A DNA stretch of 39,460 bases, taken from Candidatus Poribacteria bacterium. GTDB lineage: Bacteria; Poribacteria; WGA-4E; PCPOR2b. How positions within the stretch are numbered: position 1 is the stretch's first letter; the number at the start of each line of letters is the position of its first letter. Below are positions 14,197-25,830 of the stretch, piece after piece. Under the pieces are notes generated by a model, which saw nothing but the letters and a program-made list of their open reading frames with translations, was not told where the DNA came from and ran no database searches. Made by a program: the position numbers and the translations under genes. The stretch lies in contig JAJEAL010000027.1 in NCBI GenBank assembly GCA_022822785.1, positions 1 to 39,460 on the forward strand, read 5' to 3'.

Positions 14197-16266
14197 ATGA
14201 AGGAATATCAGACAGACCAGATTCGGAATATCGGTATTATTGGGCATTCAGGCACAGGGAAGACTTCACTCATCGAAGCGATCCTCTACAATGGCGGTAC
14301 AATTGAGCGGATGGGCGAGGTCGATAATGGAAATTCAGTTTCAGATTATGCGCCAGATGAAATTGAACGCAAGATGACAATTAACTGCTCCGCGTGTGTC
14401 GCCGAGTGGAAAGGATACAAACTCAACATTATTGATACACCCGGTGTTGAGGATTTCTACGGTGATCTTGAAAGCGTACTGCGAGTAGTAGATGCCGTTA
14501 TTGTGGTAGTGGATGCTACGACCGGTGTTGAGGGTGGTACGGAGAAGGTATGGGAAGCAGCTGATAGATATGAGCTCCCACGGGTAATCTTTATCAACAA
14601 AATGGATAAAGAAAACGCTAGTTTTGAAAATGCGCTCGCGAGTGTCAATGAAGTCCTTGAAGCGCGAACGGCTGTCACCCATATACCAATCGGCAAAGAA
14701 GCTGATTTTAAGGGGGTGGTCGATCTCATTCAGATGGGCGCGTTCACAGCACCGCCGGATAGTACCCCCGCCCCGAAATCGGAGATCCCTTCCGAACTTG
14801 AAGCGCAGGCGGAAGAGATGCGAGAGCAACTCGTCGAGGTCGCAGCGGAAAGCGATGATGAGTTAATTGAAAAGTTCTTTGAGGGGGAGCTCACCGATGA
14901 GGAGATTGGCGACGGACTCGCTACAGGATTGGGTGCCAATCAATTCGTACCTGTACTCTGTGGTGATGCCCTGCAGAATATCGGTGCTCAACCGCTGATG
15001 GACCTAATCACGAACTGCTGCCCATCGCCGGTAGATGCCAGACCGATTACAGGGATTGACGGTGAAACAACCTATGAGCCCTCTCCAGATTCACCGCTGT
15101 CAGCATTGGTTTTTAAGACGTTGGCAGACCCGTTTGCAGGTAGGCTCAGTTTCTTCCGTGTGTATTCTGGTGTCTTAGCGGGCGATTCTCAGGTTTACAA
15201 TGCGACCAAAGATGAGAATGAACGAATAGGCAAGCTCGCGTTCATGAATGGGAAAACCTCGATCGACACCCCCCACGTTTCCGCAGGCGATATCGGAGTC
15301 GTCTCTAAACTGACGCTTGCACAGACGAATGACACATTTTGCGACGTGGGAAATTCGTTCCAACTTCCCGGATGCGAATTCCCGAAGCCCGTTATCTCCT
15401 TCGCTATCAGCCCCGCACGGGAAGGGGACGATGAGAAACTGAGCTCGACCCTGGCCCGGATGATGGAAGAAGACCCATCGTTCCAGATTGAACGGAATAG
15501 TACAACGAAACAGTTGCTTGCCTCCGGGCTTGGCGAGATACATCTCACTGTCATACGCAACCGAATGCGGGACAAGTTCGGCATTGAAACTGCGGTCGAA
15601 ATGCCAAAAGTCTCCTATCAGGAGACAATCCGTGGTAGGGCAAGTAGTATCCAAGGCCGGTATAAACGTCAATCTGGTGGACGTGGGCAGTTCGGTGAGG
15701 TTTGGATCAATCTTTCTCCCCTTGAACGGGGTGCCGGCTTTGAATTTGTCAACAAAATTGTGGGTGGCTCAATTCCGCGTAATTACATCCCCGCGGTTGA
15801 GAAAGGTATCCGTGAGTCAATGGCTCAGGGGCTGATCGCTGGGTATCCCTTCGTTGATGCCGAGGTTGAGCTTTACGACGGCAAGCATCATCCCGTTGAC
15901 TCTTCCGATATGGCTTTCCAGATTGCGGGCTCTTTTGCGTTTCGCGAGGCGGCGAACCAATCCAATCCGGTAATGCTTGAGCCTATCATGAATGTCACAA
16001 TCTCCGTTCCGGAACAGTTCATGGGTGACATTATCGGCGATCTCAACAGTAAACGGGGCAGGATTATGGGGGTTGAGCAGGCGGGTAAACGGCAGGTCAT
16101 TCAAGCGACTGTGCCGTTGGCTGAGATGTTCCGGTACTCAATAGATCTTAAATCGATTACGAGTGCGCGGGGCAGCTTCACGATGGAGTTCTCACATTAC
16201 GAAGAAATGCCCGATGAACTCGCCCAAAAAGTGATTGCTGAGACAAAGTCGGAGGATGAAGAGTAA
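14197..16266 (+). CDS. Elongation factor G paralogue (EF-G2-type translational GTPase)
   Basis: A 689-residue five-domain GTPase of EF-G length. GTPase motifs are G1 GHSGTGKTS (16-24), G3 DTPG (80-83) and G4 NKMD (134-137). In canonical EF-G, G1 reads AHIDAGKTT and G3 is followed by the catalytic His; here Val84 replaces it, as in the EF-G2 group where this His is also missing. Later blocks (GEIHL, GRGQFGEVWI, the domain IV loop, and the C-terminal RGSFTMEFSHYEEMP) are those of EF-G. ATG 14197 is preferred to TTG 14194 because AAGGAG lies 7 bp upstream. Canonical fusA is presumably elsewhere. Role may be specialised translocation or ribosome rescue; not known. Confidence 0.88.
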   Translation: MKEYQTDQIRNIGIIGHSGTGKTSLIEAILYNGGTIERMGEVDNGNSVSDYAPDEIERKMTINCSACVAEWKGYKLNIIDTPGVEDFYGDLESVLRVVDAVIVVVDATTGVEGGTEKVWEAADRYELPRVIFINKMDKENASFENALASVNEVLEARTAVTHIPIGKEADFKGVVDLIQMGAFTAPPDSTPAPKSEIPSELEAQAEEMREQLVEVAAESDDELIEKFFEGELTDEEIGDGLATGLGANQFVPVLCGDALQNIGAQPLMDLITNCCPSPVDARPITGIDGETTYEPSPDSPLSALVFKTLADPFAGRLSFFRVYSGVLAGDSQVYNATKDENERIGKLAFMNGKTSIDTPHVSAGDIGVVSKLTLAQTNDTFCDVGNSFQLPGCEFPKPVISFAISPAREGDDEKLSSTLARMMEEDPSFQIERNSTTKQLLASGLGEIHLTVIRNRMRDKFGIETAVEMPKVSYQETIRGRASSIQGRYKRQSGGRGQFGEVWINLSPLERGAGFEFVNKIVGGSIPRNYIPAVEKGIRESMAQGLIAGYPFVDAEVELYDGKHHPVDSSDMAFQIAGSFAFREAANQSNPVMLEPIMNVTISVPEQFMGDIIGDLNSKRGRIMGVEQAGKRQVIQATVPLAEMFRYSIDLKSITSARGSFTMEFSHYEEMPDELAQKVIAETKSEDEE

Positions 16267-16306
16267 GCCGTACTACGCTTTTTGGCTCATATTGAAATGG
16301 TGTAAC

Positions 16307-16344
16307 AGAAACCGAGTTTACGTCAAAAACTCGGTTTCTTTTTT
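16307..16344 (+). terminator. Rho-independent terminator after the EF-G paralogue
   Basis: A perfect 13-bp stem (AGAAACCGAGTTT at 16307-16319 with AAACTCGGTTTCT at 16327-16339), a short loop, and a T-run at 16339-16344. It lies 40 bp after the EF-G paralogue stop and before the convergent smc gene. Confidence 0.92.
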
Positions 16345-16407
16345 GTCGTTTTTCGTCGCGAGTAAAGCGTGATTGAGCGCGGTTTTTACGCTTCACATAT
16401 CACCTTA

Positions 16408-19400
16408 TTATGCGGCGATTGCATTGCCAAACTTAGCCGAAACAACCTTTGATAAGCCTGCTTGCTCCATCGTCACACCGTACATGGCATCAGCGATCTC
16501 CATCGTCCGCTTATTGTGGGTAATAATAATAAACTGTGTTTGCTGTGCGTATTTCTGAATGAGTTTGGTAAAGCGGAGTACGTTCGCTTCATCAAGTGCT
16601 GCATCGACTTCATCCAGAACGCAAAACGGACTCGGCTTGATTTTAAACACGGCGAAGAGCAGGGCAATAGCGACAAGTGACCGCTCGCCGCCAGAGAGTT
16701 GCGTAATGCTTTGCGGTCTCTTCCCCGGTGGGCAGGCGATAATATCAATTCCGGATTCTAGCACATCAGATGCGTCTGTTAAGCGTAACTCCGTTTCTCC
16801 ACCCCCAAAAAGTTCTTCAAAGACTTCTTGAAAGTTGGTCTGTATCTGCTCAAATGCGCCTAGGAACGCCTCGCGTGAGGTCTGGTTAATCTTCTGAATC
16901 GCTTGGTTCACCGATTCGAGCGATTTCTCCAGATCTTCACGCTGAGCGACCAGGAAATCTTCCCGCTTCTTGTGCTCTTCATACTCCTCAATCGCGACAA
17001 GATTAACAGAGCCGAGCCCTTCAATCTCAGCTTTCAATGTATCAATCTGTCCCATCAATTCAAGGTCATCAATCGGATTCTCATCAACCTCAATCTGATC
17101 GATTGTGATTTGATACTTGTCCAAGATGCGAGCAGAGATTGCCTTTAACTGCATCTGCAACTGAGTCGTCGTGACCTCTAGATGATGCCGCATGCGATTA
17201 CGCTTATCAAATTCCCTTCTGGCTTTGCGCATCAGCTTTTGTGCTTCTGCAATCTGTTCAGCTAAACCGGTATGTTCTGCCTCTAGTTGTCTAACATTTT
17301 CTTCAGCCTCAAATTTTTCCTGCTCTATCTGGAGGAATTTACGTTGCGCCTCGTCAATCTGTGAGGAGAGCTCCTGGCGGGTCTGATCGTCAGAATCGAT
17401 AACTGCTTGATGCTCCGCAATCCTGTCGCGAATCTGTGTCTGATTTTTTTGAAGGTTTAAAAGCTCAGAACTCAAACTCTGTAACTTCTCCCGCTTCCCT
17501 GCTAACGCGATTTCGAGCGTTTGGCAGGACTCCATGACTTCATCCCGTTTACTCTTTTCGCTCTCAATCTGCTCTGACAACCGCTCGATACGCCGTTGTA
17601 ACGTGCGGCGTGTTTTGGCAGCCTCCTCCAGTTCAGACTGGAGCTCTGTCTGATTGGCTTTCGCTTGCTCTGTTTCCTGATGGAGGCTAGCTCCTTCCCG
17701 CTCTACATCGTTCAACTGCTCTTCAATCTGAGTAATTTGTCGCTGCCCCTGTTCCAAAACTTTTAACAAGCTCGCACGCTCAATCTGATGGGTTTGCTCC
17801 TGTGTGATGAGGCTTTGTCGGGTCTGTTGGAGTTGCGCCAACTTACCAGCGACCTTTTTGCTTCTAACATCCTTCTCGTTAAGCTGGGTTGTCACCCGGT
17901 CAATCCGTTCCTGAAGGTCTTCCAACTCCCTTGAGCGGCTCAGCAATCCACTGGTTGAGCCGCTGTTGTGCCCGCCCGTAACTGCGCCGGAGGTATTGAT
18001 TAGCTCTCCTTCTAGGGTGACAAGACGTGCATTGTGACGGAAACGTCGGGTCAGATTTATTGCTGTATCAAGATCTTCGACGACGACCGTATTTCCCAGC
18101 AGTTGCTTCACTGCGACCTCATATTTTGGATCGTAATCTAGGAGTTCGGCTGCTAAGCCAATTACACCTGCTTCAGTCAGCAAATCGTCGCCGCGGAACG
18201 GACGTGTCCGTAGGATATCTAAGGGCAAGAATGTTACTCGCCCCGCTTTCGTCTGCTTGAGAAACTCAATACCGGACTGGGCATCTTCAGCGGTTTCCGT
18301 AACCACATTTTGGATGGCACTGCCCAACGCGACTTCGATTGCTAATTCGTAATCTGGCTCGGTCCGGATGAGTTCAGCAATAACACCACAAATTCCGCCG
18401 AAGCGTACTGGCTCCATTTCGCGGACTTTTAGGATGGCGCGGACCCCTGTGTAGTAACCTTCATGGGCAGTTTGCAATTCCTTTAACGACTTGAGCCGTG
18501 AAACGCTCATCCCTAGCGAATCCTGCATCCCTCTCATCTCGGACTCTAGCGTGCGAAGTCCCGCTTGATGGCGTTGAATCTCTTCTTCTGCGTTCTGCCG
18601 ATCTGTGTCGAGGCGAATCAGGTCAGCATTCAGCTGCTGTTCACGTCGTTGCGCCTGTGTATAATTCGCTTTTTCCGCAGCGAGATCAGTGCCTAAGGCG
18701 TTTGAGCGTTCTGTAATCCGATCTAGGTTGGCAGCTGAATACTCCAACTTGTTGTTGAGCGATGCAAGCTGCGTTTCTATTTGTGAGACCTGATCCGTGG
18801 TTTCAAGCAATTTTTCTTGCGCTGTTTCCACAGACCCTTCAGCGTCCTTCACCCGTGTGGTAAGTTCGGTCAAAACCCGCTGTCGTGCAGTCAGACGACT
18901 CTCCTCCAATTGAAGAGAAACGTCAACCTGTCTGTGTTCTTGCTCGCGTTCCTTCTTTTGCCCTTCAATTTCTGACGACTGTTTCTCTAGGGATTCGATT
19001 GCGTGAAGCGCCCGTTGACGTTGCTGCTGAATATTTAGCTGTCGTTCCTTGTAAAGTGCAATCTGCCGTTCCGTTTGTTCGATTTCACCTGCGAATTGGT
19101 TGACGACTCCTTGCCCATTCCGAATTAAGCTATCTAACTCCGCTCGACGTGCTGTTGCATCTTCAATCTGTTGCTCAGTGGAATCGATCTGCTCGTTCGC
19201 TGCTGTCACTGCAAGCATCAGTTCGTCTAAATTGAGTTGTGTTTGGGTCAACTCTTTGGCGAACCGCTCGTGTTCCCGACGGTTCAGGTCTAGTTCTAGG
19301 CTTTTCAGTTGGCCATGGAGGTGTTGATAGCGTTTGGCTTGTTCCGCTTGCCGCTTGAGCGATTCAGTTTCACGCTGTAATTCGTGGATGACATCGTTAA

Positions 19401-19971
19401 TCCGGACAAGGTTCTGCTCGGTCTCTTCTAGCTTTTTAATCGCGGCTTTTTTACGATGCTTGTATTTGGTGATTCCCGCAACCTCGTCAAACAGGAAGCG
19501 ACGCTCTTCAGGACGAGTGTTGAGGATAAGATCGATCTTGCTCTGTTCCATCACAGAGTAAGCATCGACACCAATCCCTGTATCCATAAAGAGCTCTGTA
19601 ATATCTCGTAGCAGGCATGGCGTGTCGTTGATGAAGTATGTACTGTCACCGCTGCGTGTCAGCTGGCGGCGAACTGCAATCTCCGGAGATTCAAGCGCAA
19701 GTTTCCCCTCAGCGTTGGTGAAATGGAGGGAAGCCTGTGCCCGCTGTGCTGGTTTAAAGTTAGATCCACCGTTAAAAAGGAGATCTTGCATATTGGCACA
19801 GCGCAAGGCACGGGGACTCTGTTGACCTAAGACCCAACGAATGGCGTCTGACACGTTGCTCTTGCCACAGCCGTTGGGCCCTACGATTGTTGTAATCTCC
19901 GGTTCCAATATTAACTCCACATCTTCGGCGAAGCTCTTAAAACCACTGATTTTAATTTGATTGATATGCAA
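16408..19971 (-). CDS. smc: Chromosome segregation protein SMC
   Basis: An about 1187-residue SMC ATPase that organises and segregates the chromosome with ScpA/ScpB. Walker [10 protein letters not shown] is at residues 31-39; two long coiled coils surround a hinge (about 500-680, with YTGVRAIL and [11 protein letters not shown]); the C-terminal head has the [16 protein letters not shown] signature and the Walker [12 protein letters not shown] longer frame starts at a GTG at 20001, but AAGGAGG lies inside those extra codons, 8 bp before a TTG at 19971 whose product starts [14 protein letters not shown], as usual for SMC. It follows queG by about 100 bp. ScpA/B are not in the window. Confidence 0.96.
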   Translation of the reverse strand: MHINQIKISGFKSFAEDVELILEPEITTIVGPNGCGKSNVSDAIRWVLGQQSPRALRCANMQDLLFNGGSNFKPAQRAQASLHFTNAEGKLALESPEIAVRRQLTRSGDSTYFINDTPCLLRDITELFMDTGIGVDAYSVMEQSKIDLILNTRPEERRFLFDEVAGITKYKHRKKAAIKKLEETEQNLVRINDVIHELQRETESLKRQAEQAKRYQHLHGQLKSLELDLNRREHERFAKELTQTQLNLDELMLAVTAANEQIDSTEQQIEDATARRAELDSLIRNGQGVVNQFAGEIEQTERQIALYKERQLNIQQQRQRALHAIESLEKQSSEIEGQKKEREQEHRQVDVSLQLEESRLTARQRVLTELTTRVKDAEGSVETAQEKLLETTDQVSQIETQLASLNNKLEYSAANLDRITERSNALGTDLAAEKANYTQAQRREQQLNADLIRLDTDRQNAEEEIQRHQAGLRTLESEMRGMQDSLGMSVSRLKSLKELQTAHEGYYTGVRAILKVREMEPVRFGGICGVIAELIRTEPDYELAIEVALGSAIQNVVTETAEDAQSGIEFLKQTKAGRVTFLPLDILRTRPFRGDDLLTEAGVIGLAAELLDYDPKYEVAVKQLLGNTVVVEDLDTAINLTRRFRHNARLVTLEGELINTSGAVTGGHNSGSTSGLLSRSRELEDLQERIDRVTTQLNEKDVRSKKVAGKLAQLQQTRQSLITQEQTHQIERASLLKVLEQGQRQITQIEEQLNDVEREGASLHQETEQAKANQTELQSELEEAAKTRRTLQRRIERLSEQIESEKSKRDEVMESCQTLEIALAGKREKLQSLSSELLNLQKNQTQIRDRIAEHQAVIDSDDQTRQELSSQIDEAQRKFLQIEQEKFEAEENVRQLEAEHTGLAEQIAEAQKLMRKARREFDKRNRMRHHLEVTTTQLQMQLKAISARILDKYQITIDQIEVDENPIDDLELMGQIDTLKAEIEGLGSVNLVAIEEYEEHKKREDFLVAQREDLEKSLESVNQAIQKINQTSREAFLGAFEQIQTNFQEVFEELFGGGETELRLTDASDVLESGIDIIACPPGKRPQSITQLSGGERSLVAIALLFAVFKIKPSPFCVLDEVDAALDEANVLRFTKLIQKYAQQTQFIIITHNKRTMEIADAMYGVTMEQAGLSKVVSAKFGNAIAA

Positions 19972-20103
19972 CGGATATTCCTCCTTCGATGGGCAATTCA
20001 CAAGTTACATCCTCTTTAACGCAAGTTAACTGATAAGGTTTCGGGGTTGCGTTAGAAAAGTCTGTCACAAGTCGATAGGATATCCCCATATCAACTATCT
20101 CCG

Positions 20104-21240
20104 TCAATCCTTGGAAAGATTCTGATTCAACGCCTCCTTAATTTCTGTAACGATGTCTGTGTGAGCTTCCACCTCTAAACGCGCTTGTAACGCTTTCCTT
20201 GCAGCGCTACCACCAATCTGTCCTAATGCCCATGCAGCATGTCCACGGATTAAAGGTTCATCATCATTCAATGCCTGCTTGAGGGCGGGCACCGCGGCGC
20301 GATTTTTCCAGTTGCCAAGCGCGACAGCAACATTTCGGAGGAAACCGCGTCGCTTCGCTCGCTTGATGGGACTATTTCTAAAACGCTTGCTAAACTGCTC
20401 CTGTGTCATGTTAATCAGGGACAACAGTTTGGGCGCCAGGTTACCCTGACGTGGACGAAAGCCGCGTTCCTTTGTTGGCACTGCTTTACTGTTCCACGGG
20501 CAAACTTCCTGACAGATGTCACAACCGAAAATCAGGTTCCCCATCCCCGGACGGAGTTCGTGCGGGATGCTCCCTTTTAATTCGATGGTAAGGTAGGAAA
20601 TGCACAGCCGGGAATCGAGGATATTTGGTGCTAGGATTGCATCTGTAGGACACGCCTCAATGCATCGGGTGCACGTGCCGCAACTCCCGCGGAGCGACGG
20701 TGTGTCTGTTTCTAACTTGATACTGACCAAGATGCCAGCGAGAAAAAACCAGGACCCTGCCTGCCAATTAATTACATTTGTGTTTTTGGCAATCCACCCG
20801 ATTCCTGCGCGCTCTGTGTACTCACGTTCTAGAACCGGGGCGGTATCCACATAAACCCTGGTTTTGACCTCTGCTTCGGCAGTACTTTGGATAAATGTTG
20901 CCAATCGATCCAATTTCGACCGGATAAGGTCGTGGTAATCCGTACCCCACGCATATCGGGAAATCTGTCCGCGTGATGGATCTGCCGCAATTGATTGAGG
21001 GGGATCGAGGGTATAATAATTGAGTGCTAACGCGATAATCGATTGGGCTTCAGGTAGGATGTGGCGTGGGTCCTGCTTCAGCGGCAGGTGCTTTTCGAGA
21101 TACGCCATCTCTCCTGCGTAACCCTTTTTCAACCACTGTTCGTAATAGTCAACCGTCTGACTCGGCTTAACCGGGATGATGCCCACCAGTTCAAATCCAA
21201 GTTTCTGTGCCTGAGCCTTAATCTGTTCTGTTAGATTCAT
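20104..21240 (-). CDS. queG: Epoxyqueuosine reductase
   Basis: A 378-residue cytosolic, cobalamin-dependent iron-sulfur enzyme that makes queuosine in tRNA from epoxyqueuosine. Two 4Fe-4S clusters are marked by CGTCTRCIEACP (Cys187, 190, 193, 197) and CDICQEVCPWN (Cys240, 243, 247), with Cys213 between. The conserved active-site Asp is in YVDTAPVLER (Asp132). The C-terminal 90 residues form HEAT-like repeats typical of this family, presumably for tRNA binding. It is the upstream gene of a queG-smc pair and is divergent from rpoB. The start codon has a poor ribosome-binding site. Confidence 0.95.
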   Translation of the reverse strand: MNLTEQIKAQAQKLGFELVGIIPVKPSQTVDYYEQWLKKGYAGEMAYLEKHLPLKQDPRHILPEAQSIIALALNYYTLDPPQSIAADPSRGQISRYAWGTDYHDLIRSKLDRLATFIQSTAEAEVKTRVYVDTAPVLEREYTERAGIGWIAKNTNVINWQAGSWFFLAGILVSIKLETDTPSLRGSCGTCTRCIEACPTDAILAPNILDSRLCISYLTIELKGSIPHELRPGMGNLIFGCDICQEVCPWNSKAVPTKERGFRPRQGNLAPKLLSLINMTQEQFSKRFRNSPIKRAKRRGFLRNVAVALGNWKNRAAVPALKQALNDDEPLIRGHAAWALGQIGGSAARKALQARLEVEAHTDIVTEIKEALNQNLSKD

Positions 21241-21324
21241 ATGTCGTCAAGTATGTCAAGCCGCCATCAGCAAAGTAATCCTATTTCTAGAAAATGAAGG
21301 GGTGCTCATAAAAATCTTACTGTT

Positions 21325-21353
21325 ATCGTAGCAGCCATTTTCCCTCAAGTCAA
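21325..21353 (-). promoter_or_regulatory. Promoter of queG (and perhaps smc)
   Basis: On the minus strand TTGACT (21348-21353) and TACGAT (21325-21330) are 17 bp apart, about 85 bp before the queG start. It is divergent from the rpoB promoter 41 bp away. Confidence 0.55.
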
Positions 21354-21393
21354 AAGAATTGTTGTAAAAAATGAAATATGTGTAAAAATTGTC

Positions 21394-21422
21394 TTGACAT
21401 GCAGCGATAATTGTTATACAAT
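21394..21422 (+). promoter_or_regulatory. Strong promoter of rpoBC
   Basis: TTGACA at 21394-21399 and TACAAT at 21417-21422 are separated by 17 bp. The leader to the rpoB ATG at 21498 is about 70 nt. This gives rpoBC its own promoter in the absence of upstream ribosomal protein genes. Confidence 0.75.
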
Positions 21423-21497
21423 ACTGCGTTACGCCTGTTTTTTGAAACAAAACTCCAAAATCCCCTCTATCCCTCAATATCAAGGTCAGGTGAAAGT

Positions 21498-24400
21498 ATG
21501 CCCTATCCCGTCAAATACGGCAAACGTGAACGATTGTCTTTTGGAAAAATTCCAGAGATTCTGGATCTCCCGGATCTCATTGAGGTTCAAAAATCATCCT
21601 ACGAAGAATTCCTTCAACGAAACATCCCCCCAGAAGAACGTGAAGATAAAGGCCTACAGGCTATTTTCAACGAAATCTTTCCAATCTTCGACTTCAGCGA
21701 GACGTCCGAACTCCAGTTCGTCAGTTATTCGCTCGGCGATCCGAAGTACGACATTAACGAATGTCAATCCCGCGGATTCAGCTATGCCCTACCAGTGAAA
21801 CTTCGCGTCCAATTGGTGCTTAGGGAGAAAGATGATAGCACCGGTGAAAATCAGCTGATTGATATAAAAGAGAACGAAGTTTATATGGGCGAAATCCCGC
21901 TCATGACAGAAAACGGCACCTTCATTATCAACGGCTCTGAACGCGTGATTGTCAGTCAGTTACAACGATCCCCCGGCGCAGTGTTTGGAGAAGATACCCA
22001 CACCAGTGGGCAAATGCTCAATACTGCAAAAATTATTCCGTATCGTGGGGCGTGGATTGAGTTTGAATTCGATATCAAAGACCTAATTTATGTCCGGCTC
22101 GATCGGCGGAAAAAAATGCTCGTAACCGTTCTGCTCCGGGCGCTCGGTTGGGAAACGGATGAGACCATCCTCAAGCTGTATGCTAATAAGGCAGAACAGG
22201 TTAAGCTCGATGACTCTCTCGTTGGTCGAGTGACAGCTGCGCCTGTCAAACCTCCTATAGTGCAGGTCAGTTTAGATGCCGCTCTAAGCGGTTGGGTAAT
22301 AGCTACTTCTGTCCAACACCCAACCACCGGCGATGCGTTGATTGAGGCGGACACGGAATTGACAGAAGAACGGATTGATACGTTACGTGAGGCTGGTGTC
22401 AGTGAAGTTGAAGTCTACCGCTCAGATGTCTTAGTTGAAGCAAACACCGAATTGACAGAAGAGCTAATAGATGAATTGCTTGAAAAGGGCGTTGGCGAAG
22501 TTGAGGTCTTAGGCGTAGAAGACGCGGAAGATATTCGTTCCCTGCGGAACACACTCGAGCGCGACCTCCAATCCGATTATACGTTACCGCTGATTTTTCG
22601 AGCGCCGTTGGGCCTCGAAGACGACTTGACAGATGATGCCCCAGTGTCAGATGCTTGGCACACACAGTTTAAGGACAGCGGCAATCCGCTATCTCCTTCT
22701 GCAACGGTGCAGGTAAGAGGAGACGATCGATATCGTATATCCAACAAAAACAGTAGAGATAACTTCACTATTGAAAAAGTAGGAGATGCCCTCAACGTCT
22801 ATCGCGGCACCATCCAAGACCTCGCAGTAGTAGAAATCTTTCGTAAGCTGCAACCGGGCGATCCACCCACAATCGAGAGTGCACATAACCGATTTGAGAA
22901 GCTATTCTTCGATTCGGTGCGTTACGATCTCGCAGAGGTAGGGCGGTACAAACTCAATGAAAAGTTGGGCAATCTCTCCCTCTATGGGAACGAAAATAAG
23001 GAAGTAGATGAAGAGATGCGCGTGCTGCGACCGGCTGACATCGCCGCTGTTATTCAATACCTGATACAGGTCCAAAATGGACAGGGGGAAATGGACGACA
23101 TCGATCATCTGGGGAACCGTCGTGTGCGAGCTGTTGGGGAACTGTTGCAGAACCAGGTGAGAATGGGAATGCTACGGGTAACCCGTGCAACGAGAGAGCG
23201 CTTAACGGTTCAGGACTTAGAGAGTATGACCCCTGCCGACCTGATCAACCCCAAACCGTTAACCGCTGCGATTAAAGACTTCTTCGGTTCGAGTCAGCTT
23301 TCCCAATTCATGCAGCAAGCCAATCCATTGGATGAATTAACCCATAAACGTCGCCTGAGTGCATTGGGACCGGGTGGGCTGCATCGGGAACGGGCGACCT
23401 TCGAGGTGCGCGATGTTCACCGAACCCACTACGGACGGGTCTGTCCCATTGAGACACCTGAAGGGCCCTCGGTGGGGTTAATTGTTTCCTTAAGCACCTA
23501 TGCGCGGGTAAACGCCTACGGATTTATGGAAACGCCTTACCGCAAAGTTGTTGAGGGTAAAGCCACCGATCAGATTGATTACTTGGCTGCGGATAAGGAA
23601 GATACCTTTATCATTGCACAGGCGGATGCTGTCCTTGATGAAAACGGAACGATGACGGACAATCGGTTGGTGACACGACAGAAAGACGATTTGCTCCAGA
23701 AATCCGCACAAGACATCGATTATATTGATGTTTCCCCGAAGCAGATTGTTGGCGTTTCTGCCGCACTTATTCCCTTCCTTGAGCACAACGATGCGAACCG
23801 TGCATTGATGGGAAGCAACATGCAGAGACAAGCCGTACCGCTTATTCGTCCCGAAGCCCCGCTGATTGGGACTGGCATGGAACATAAAGCCGCACGCGAT
23901 TCTGGTGCGGTCGTACTGGCAAAGCGCGATGGCGTTGTAGAGAGCGTGTCCGCCTCGGAAATTATTATCCGTACGGACGATGCTTTCCATGTTGATGGTG
24001 GGGAACGGTCCTTCAGCGAGATGGGTTATGATGTCTACCGGTTGACCACTTTCCAACGGTCGAACAGCGGTACTAGCCTTCATCAATGTCCTTGTGTAGA
24101 TGTCGGAGAAGATATAAAGGCGGGTCAGGTCATTGCCGATGGCACATCAACAGAAAATGGGGAATTGGCACTCGGCAGCAATGTCCTCATCGCATTCATG
24201 TCTTGGGAGGGGTATAACTATGAGGATGCGATCCTGCTCAGTGAGTCGCTCATCACTGAGGACACCTACACCTCTATCCATATCGAAGAATTTGAGGTAG
24301 AAGCGCGCGATACAAAGATGGGGCGCGAGGAGATTACTCGAGACATCCCGAATGTTTCTGAGGAAGCCTTGGCGCAGTTAGATGAGGAAGGGATTATTCG

Positions 24401-25760
24401 CATCGGTTCAATTGTCCATCCGGGAAGTATTCTGGTTGGCAAGGTAACGCCAAAGGGCGAGAGTGACCTCGGACCTGAAGAAAAATTGCTCCGTGCCATC
24501 TTCGGTGAGAAAGTTGGCGAGGTGCGCGACGCCTCCAAATATGTCAAGCCCGGCACCGAAGGCGTTGTGGTCGATGTCAAAGTCTTTTCTCGAAAAGAGC
24601 GGGAACGTGACCGTCAAACCGAACTACGGGAGGATGCCAAGCGGAAAGAGATAGACAAAGAGTGGCAGGCGAAACGTGCATTGATTAACCAACGCAAGAA
24701 CGCCGAGATCCGCAACGCCCTAATCGGTAAAACACTCGCTAGCAGTGTCTCTAACGGCACCGACTTACTTGCCCAACGCGGCGATGTTGTCACAGAAGAT
24801 TTACTTGATACCGACAGTCCACTGGATGATTTTCATGTCACGGATGATGATGCGATGGATCTCATCCAACGCATTCAACAGTTGGCGCAAGGGCGTCTTG
24901 ATGCCCTAACGGAGGAAAGAGACGCTCTGCTTGAAAAAATCAACAAGGGCGACGAACTGAAGCCCGGGGTCCTTAAACTGGTGAAGGTCTATGTGGCGAC
25001 CCGCCGAAAAATTTCTGTCGGTGATAAAATGTCCGGCAGACACGGTAACAAAGGGGTCGTGTCAAAGATTCTTCCACAGGAAGATATGCCCTATCTAGAA
25101 GACGGTACGCCAATCCAAATCATCATGAATCCTCTGGGAGTTCCCGGCCGCATGAATGCCGGACAAATTCTAGAAACGCATTTGGGTAGAGCAGCAAAAG
25201 AACTCGGCTTATACATCGCCACGCCGGTCTTCGATGGTGCAGAGGATCCGGAGATTCGGGAACTCTTGCGAAAAGCTGGTCTGCCAGAACATGGCAAAGC
25301 GAAACTGTACGATGGCAGGACTGGGGAACCGTTTGCCCAAGAAGTTACCGTCGGATATACCTACATCCTCAAGCTCAACCACTTGGTGGATGATAAAATT
25401 CATGCCCGCAGCACGGGACCCTACTCGCTGGTGACGCAGCAACCGCTCGGGGGCAAAGCACAACAAGGTGGTCAACGTCTCGGTGAAATGGAAGTATGGG
25501 CGCTCGAAGCGTACGGTGCCGCGTATACCCTTCAAGAGTTACTCACAATTAAATCCGATGATGTCATTGGAAGGAGTAAGATCTACGAAGCGATTGTCAA
25601 AGGAGAGAATGCGCCTGCGCCGGGTACACCAGAATCATTTAACGTCCTTGTCAAAGAATTACAAAGCCTTTGTCTGGATGTGGACTTGGAGCAAACATCT
25701 GACGACATCGATCCTTTTGACCTTACCGCTGAGAATTGGGATCCGGAAACTGAGGTATGA
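21498..25760 (+). CDS. rpoB: DNA-directed RNA polymerase subunit beta
   Basis: A 1420-residue beta subunit. The ATG at 21498 is chosen over an upstream in-frame start that lies on the promoter; the protein then begins [20 protein letters not shown]. Conserved blocks include the rifampicin region [14 protein letters not shown] (597-610), [34 protein letters not shown], the [13 protein letters not shown] active-site lysines and the C-terminal [19 protein letters not shown]. Relative to Escherichia coli there is an extra stretch of roughly 70-75 residues near 358-440, and two 28-residue repeats at 279-306 and 310-337. It starts 77 bp downstream of a near-consensus promoter and is not preceded by rplKAJL. 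Confidence 0.98.
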   Translation: MPYPVKYGKRERLSFGKIPEILDLPDLIEVQKSSYEEFLQRNIPPEEREDKGLQAIFNEIFPIFDFSETSELQFVSYSLGDPKYDINECQSRGFSYALPVKLRVQLVLREKDDSTGENQLIDIKENEVYMGEIPLMTENGTFIINGSERVIVSQLQRSPGAVFGEDTHTSGQMLNTAKIIPYRGAWIEFEFDIKDLIYVRLDRRKKMLVTVLLRALGWETDETILKLYANKAEQVKLDDSLVGRVTAAPVKPPIVQVSLDAALSGWVIATSVQHPTTGDALIEADTELTEERIDTLREAGVSEVEVYRSDVLVEANTELTEELIDELLEKGVGEVEVLGVEDAEDIRSLRNTLERDLQSDYTLPLIFRAPLGLEDDLTDDAPVSDAWHTQFKDSGNPLSPSATVQVRGDDRYRISNKNSRDNFTIEKVGDALNVYRGTIQDLAVVEIFRKLQPGDPPTIESAHNRFEKLFFDSVRYDLAEVGRYKLNEKLGNLSLYGNENKEVDEEMRVLRPADIAAVIQYLIQVQNGQGEMDDIDHLGNRRVRAVGELLQNQVRMGMLRVTRATRERLTVQDLESMTPADLINPKPLTAAIKDFFGSSQLSQFMQQANPLDELTHKRRLSALGPGGLHRERATFEVRDVHRTHYGRVCPIETPEGPSVGLIVSLSTYARVNAYGFMETPYRKVVEGKATDQIDYLAADKEDTFIIAQADAVLDENGTMTDNRLVTRQKDDLLQKSAQDIDYIDVSPKQIVGVSAALIPFLEHNDANRALMGSNMQRQAVPLIRPEAPLIGTGMEHKAARDSGAVVLAKRDGVVESVSASEIIIRTDDAFHVDGGERSFSEMGYDVYRLTTFQRSNSGTSLHQCPCVDVGEDIKAGQVIADGTSTENGELALGSNVLIAFMSWEGYNYEDAILLSESLITEDTYTSIHIEEFEVEARDTKMGREEITRDIPNVSEEALAQLDEEGIIRIGSIVHPGSILVGKVTPKGESDLGPEEKLLRAIFGEKVGEVRDASKYVKPGTEGVVVDVKVFSRKERERDRQTELREDAKRKEIDKEWQAKRALINQRKNAEIRNALIGKTLASSVSNGTDLLAQRGDVVTEDLLDTDSPLDDFHVTDDDAMDLIQRIQQLAQGRLDALTEERDALLEKINKGDELKPGVLKLVKVYVATRRKISVGDKMSGRHGNKGVVSKILPQEDMPYLEDGTPIQIIMNPLGVPGRMNAGQILETHLGRAAKELGLYIATPVFDGAEDPEIRELLRKAGLPEHGKAKLYDGRTGEPFAQEVTVGYTYILKLNHLVDDKIHARSTGPYSLVTQQPLGGKAQQGGQRLGEMEVWALEAYGAAYTLQELLTIKSDDVIGRSKIYEAIVKGENAPAPGTPESFNVLVKELQSLCLDVDLEQTSDDIDPFDLTAENWDPETEV

Positions 25761-25798
25761 AGTGTGGGCGCTCTAAAAAAATAGGGCACCCACGCTTC
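25759..25798 (+). promoter_or_regulatory. Intercistronic hairpin between rpoB and rpoC
   Basis: An approximately 15-bp stem with one mismatch and wobble pairs (arms around GTGGGCGCTC and GGGCACCCAC) and an A-rich loop (25774-25783) follows the rpoB stop. No T-run follows, so termination is unlikely; RNase processing or differential stability of rpoB and rpoC messages is possible. Confidence 0.45.
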
Positions 25799-25830
25799 TA
25801 CGCTTCCAATCCTTAAGAGGGAGAACAGCC

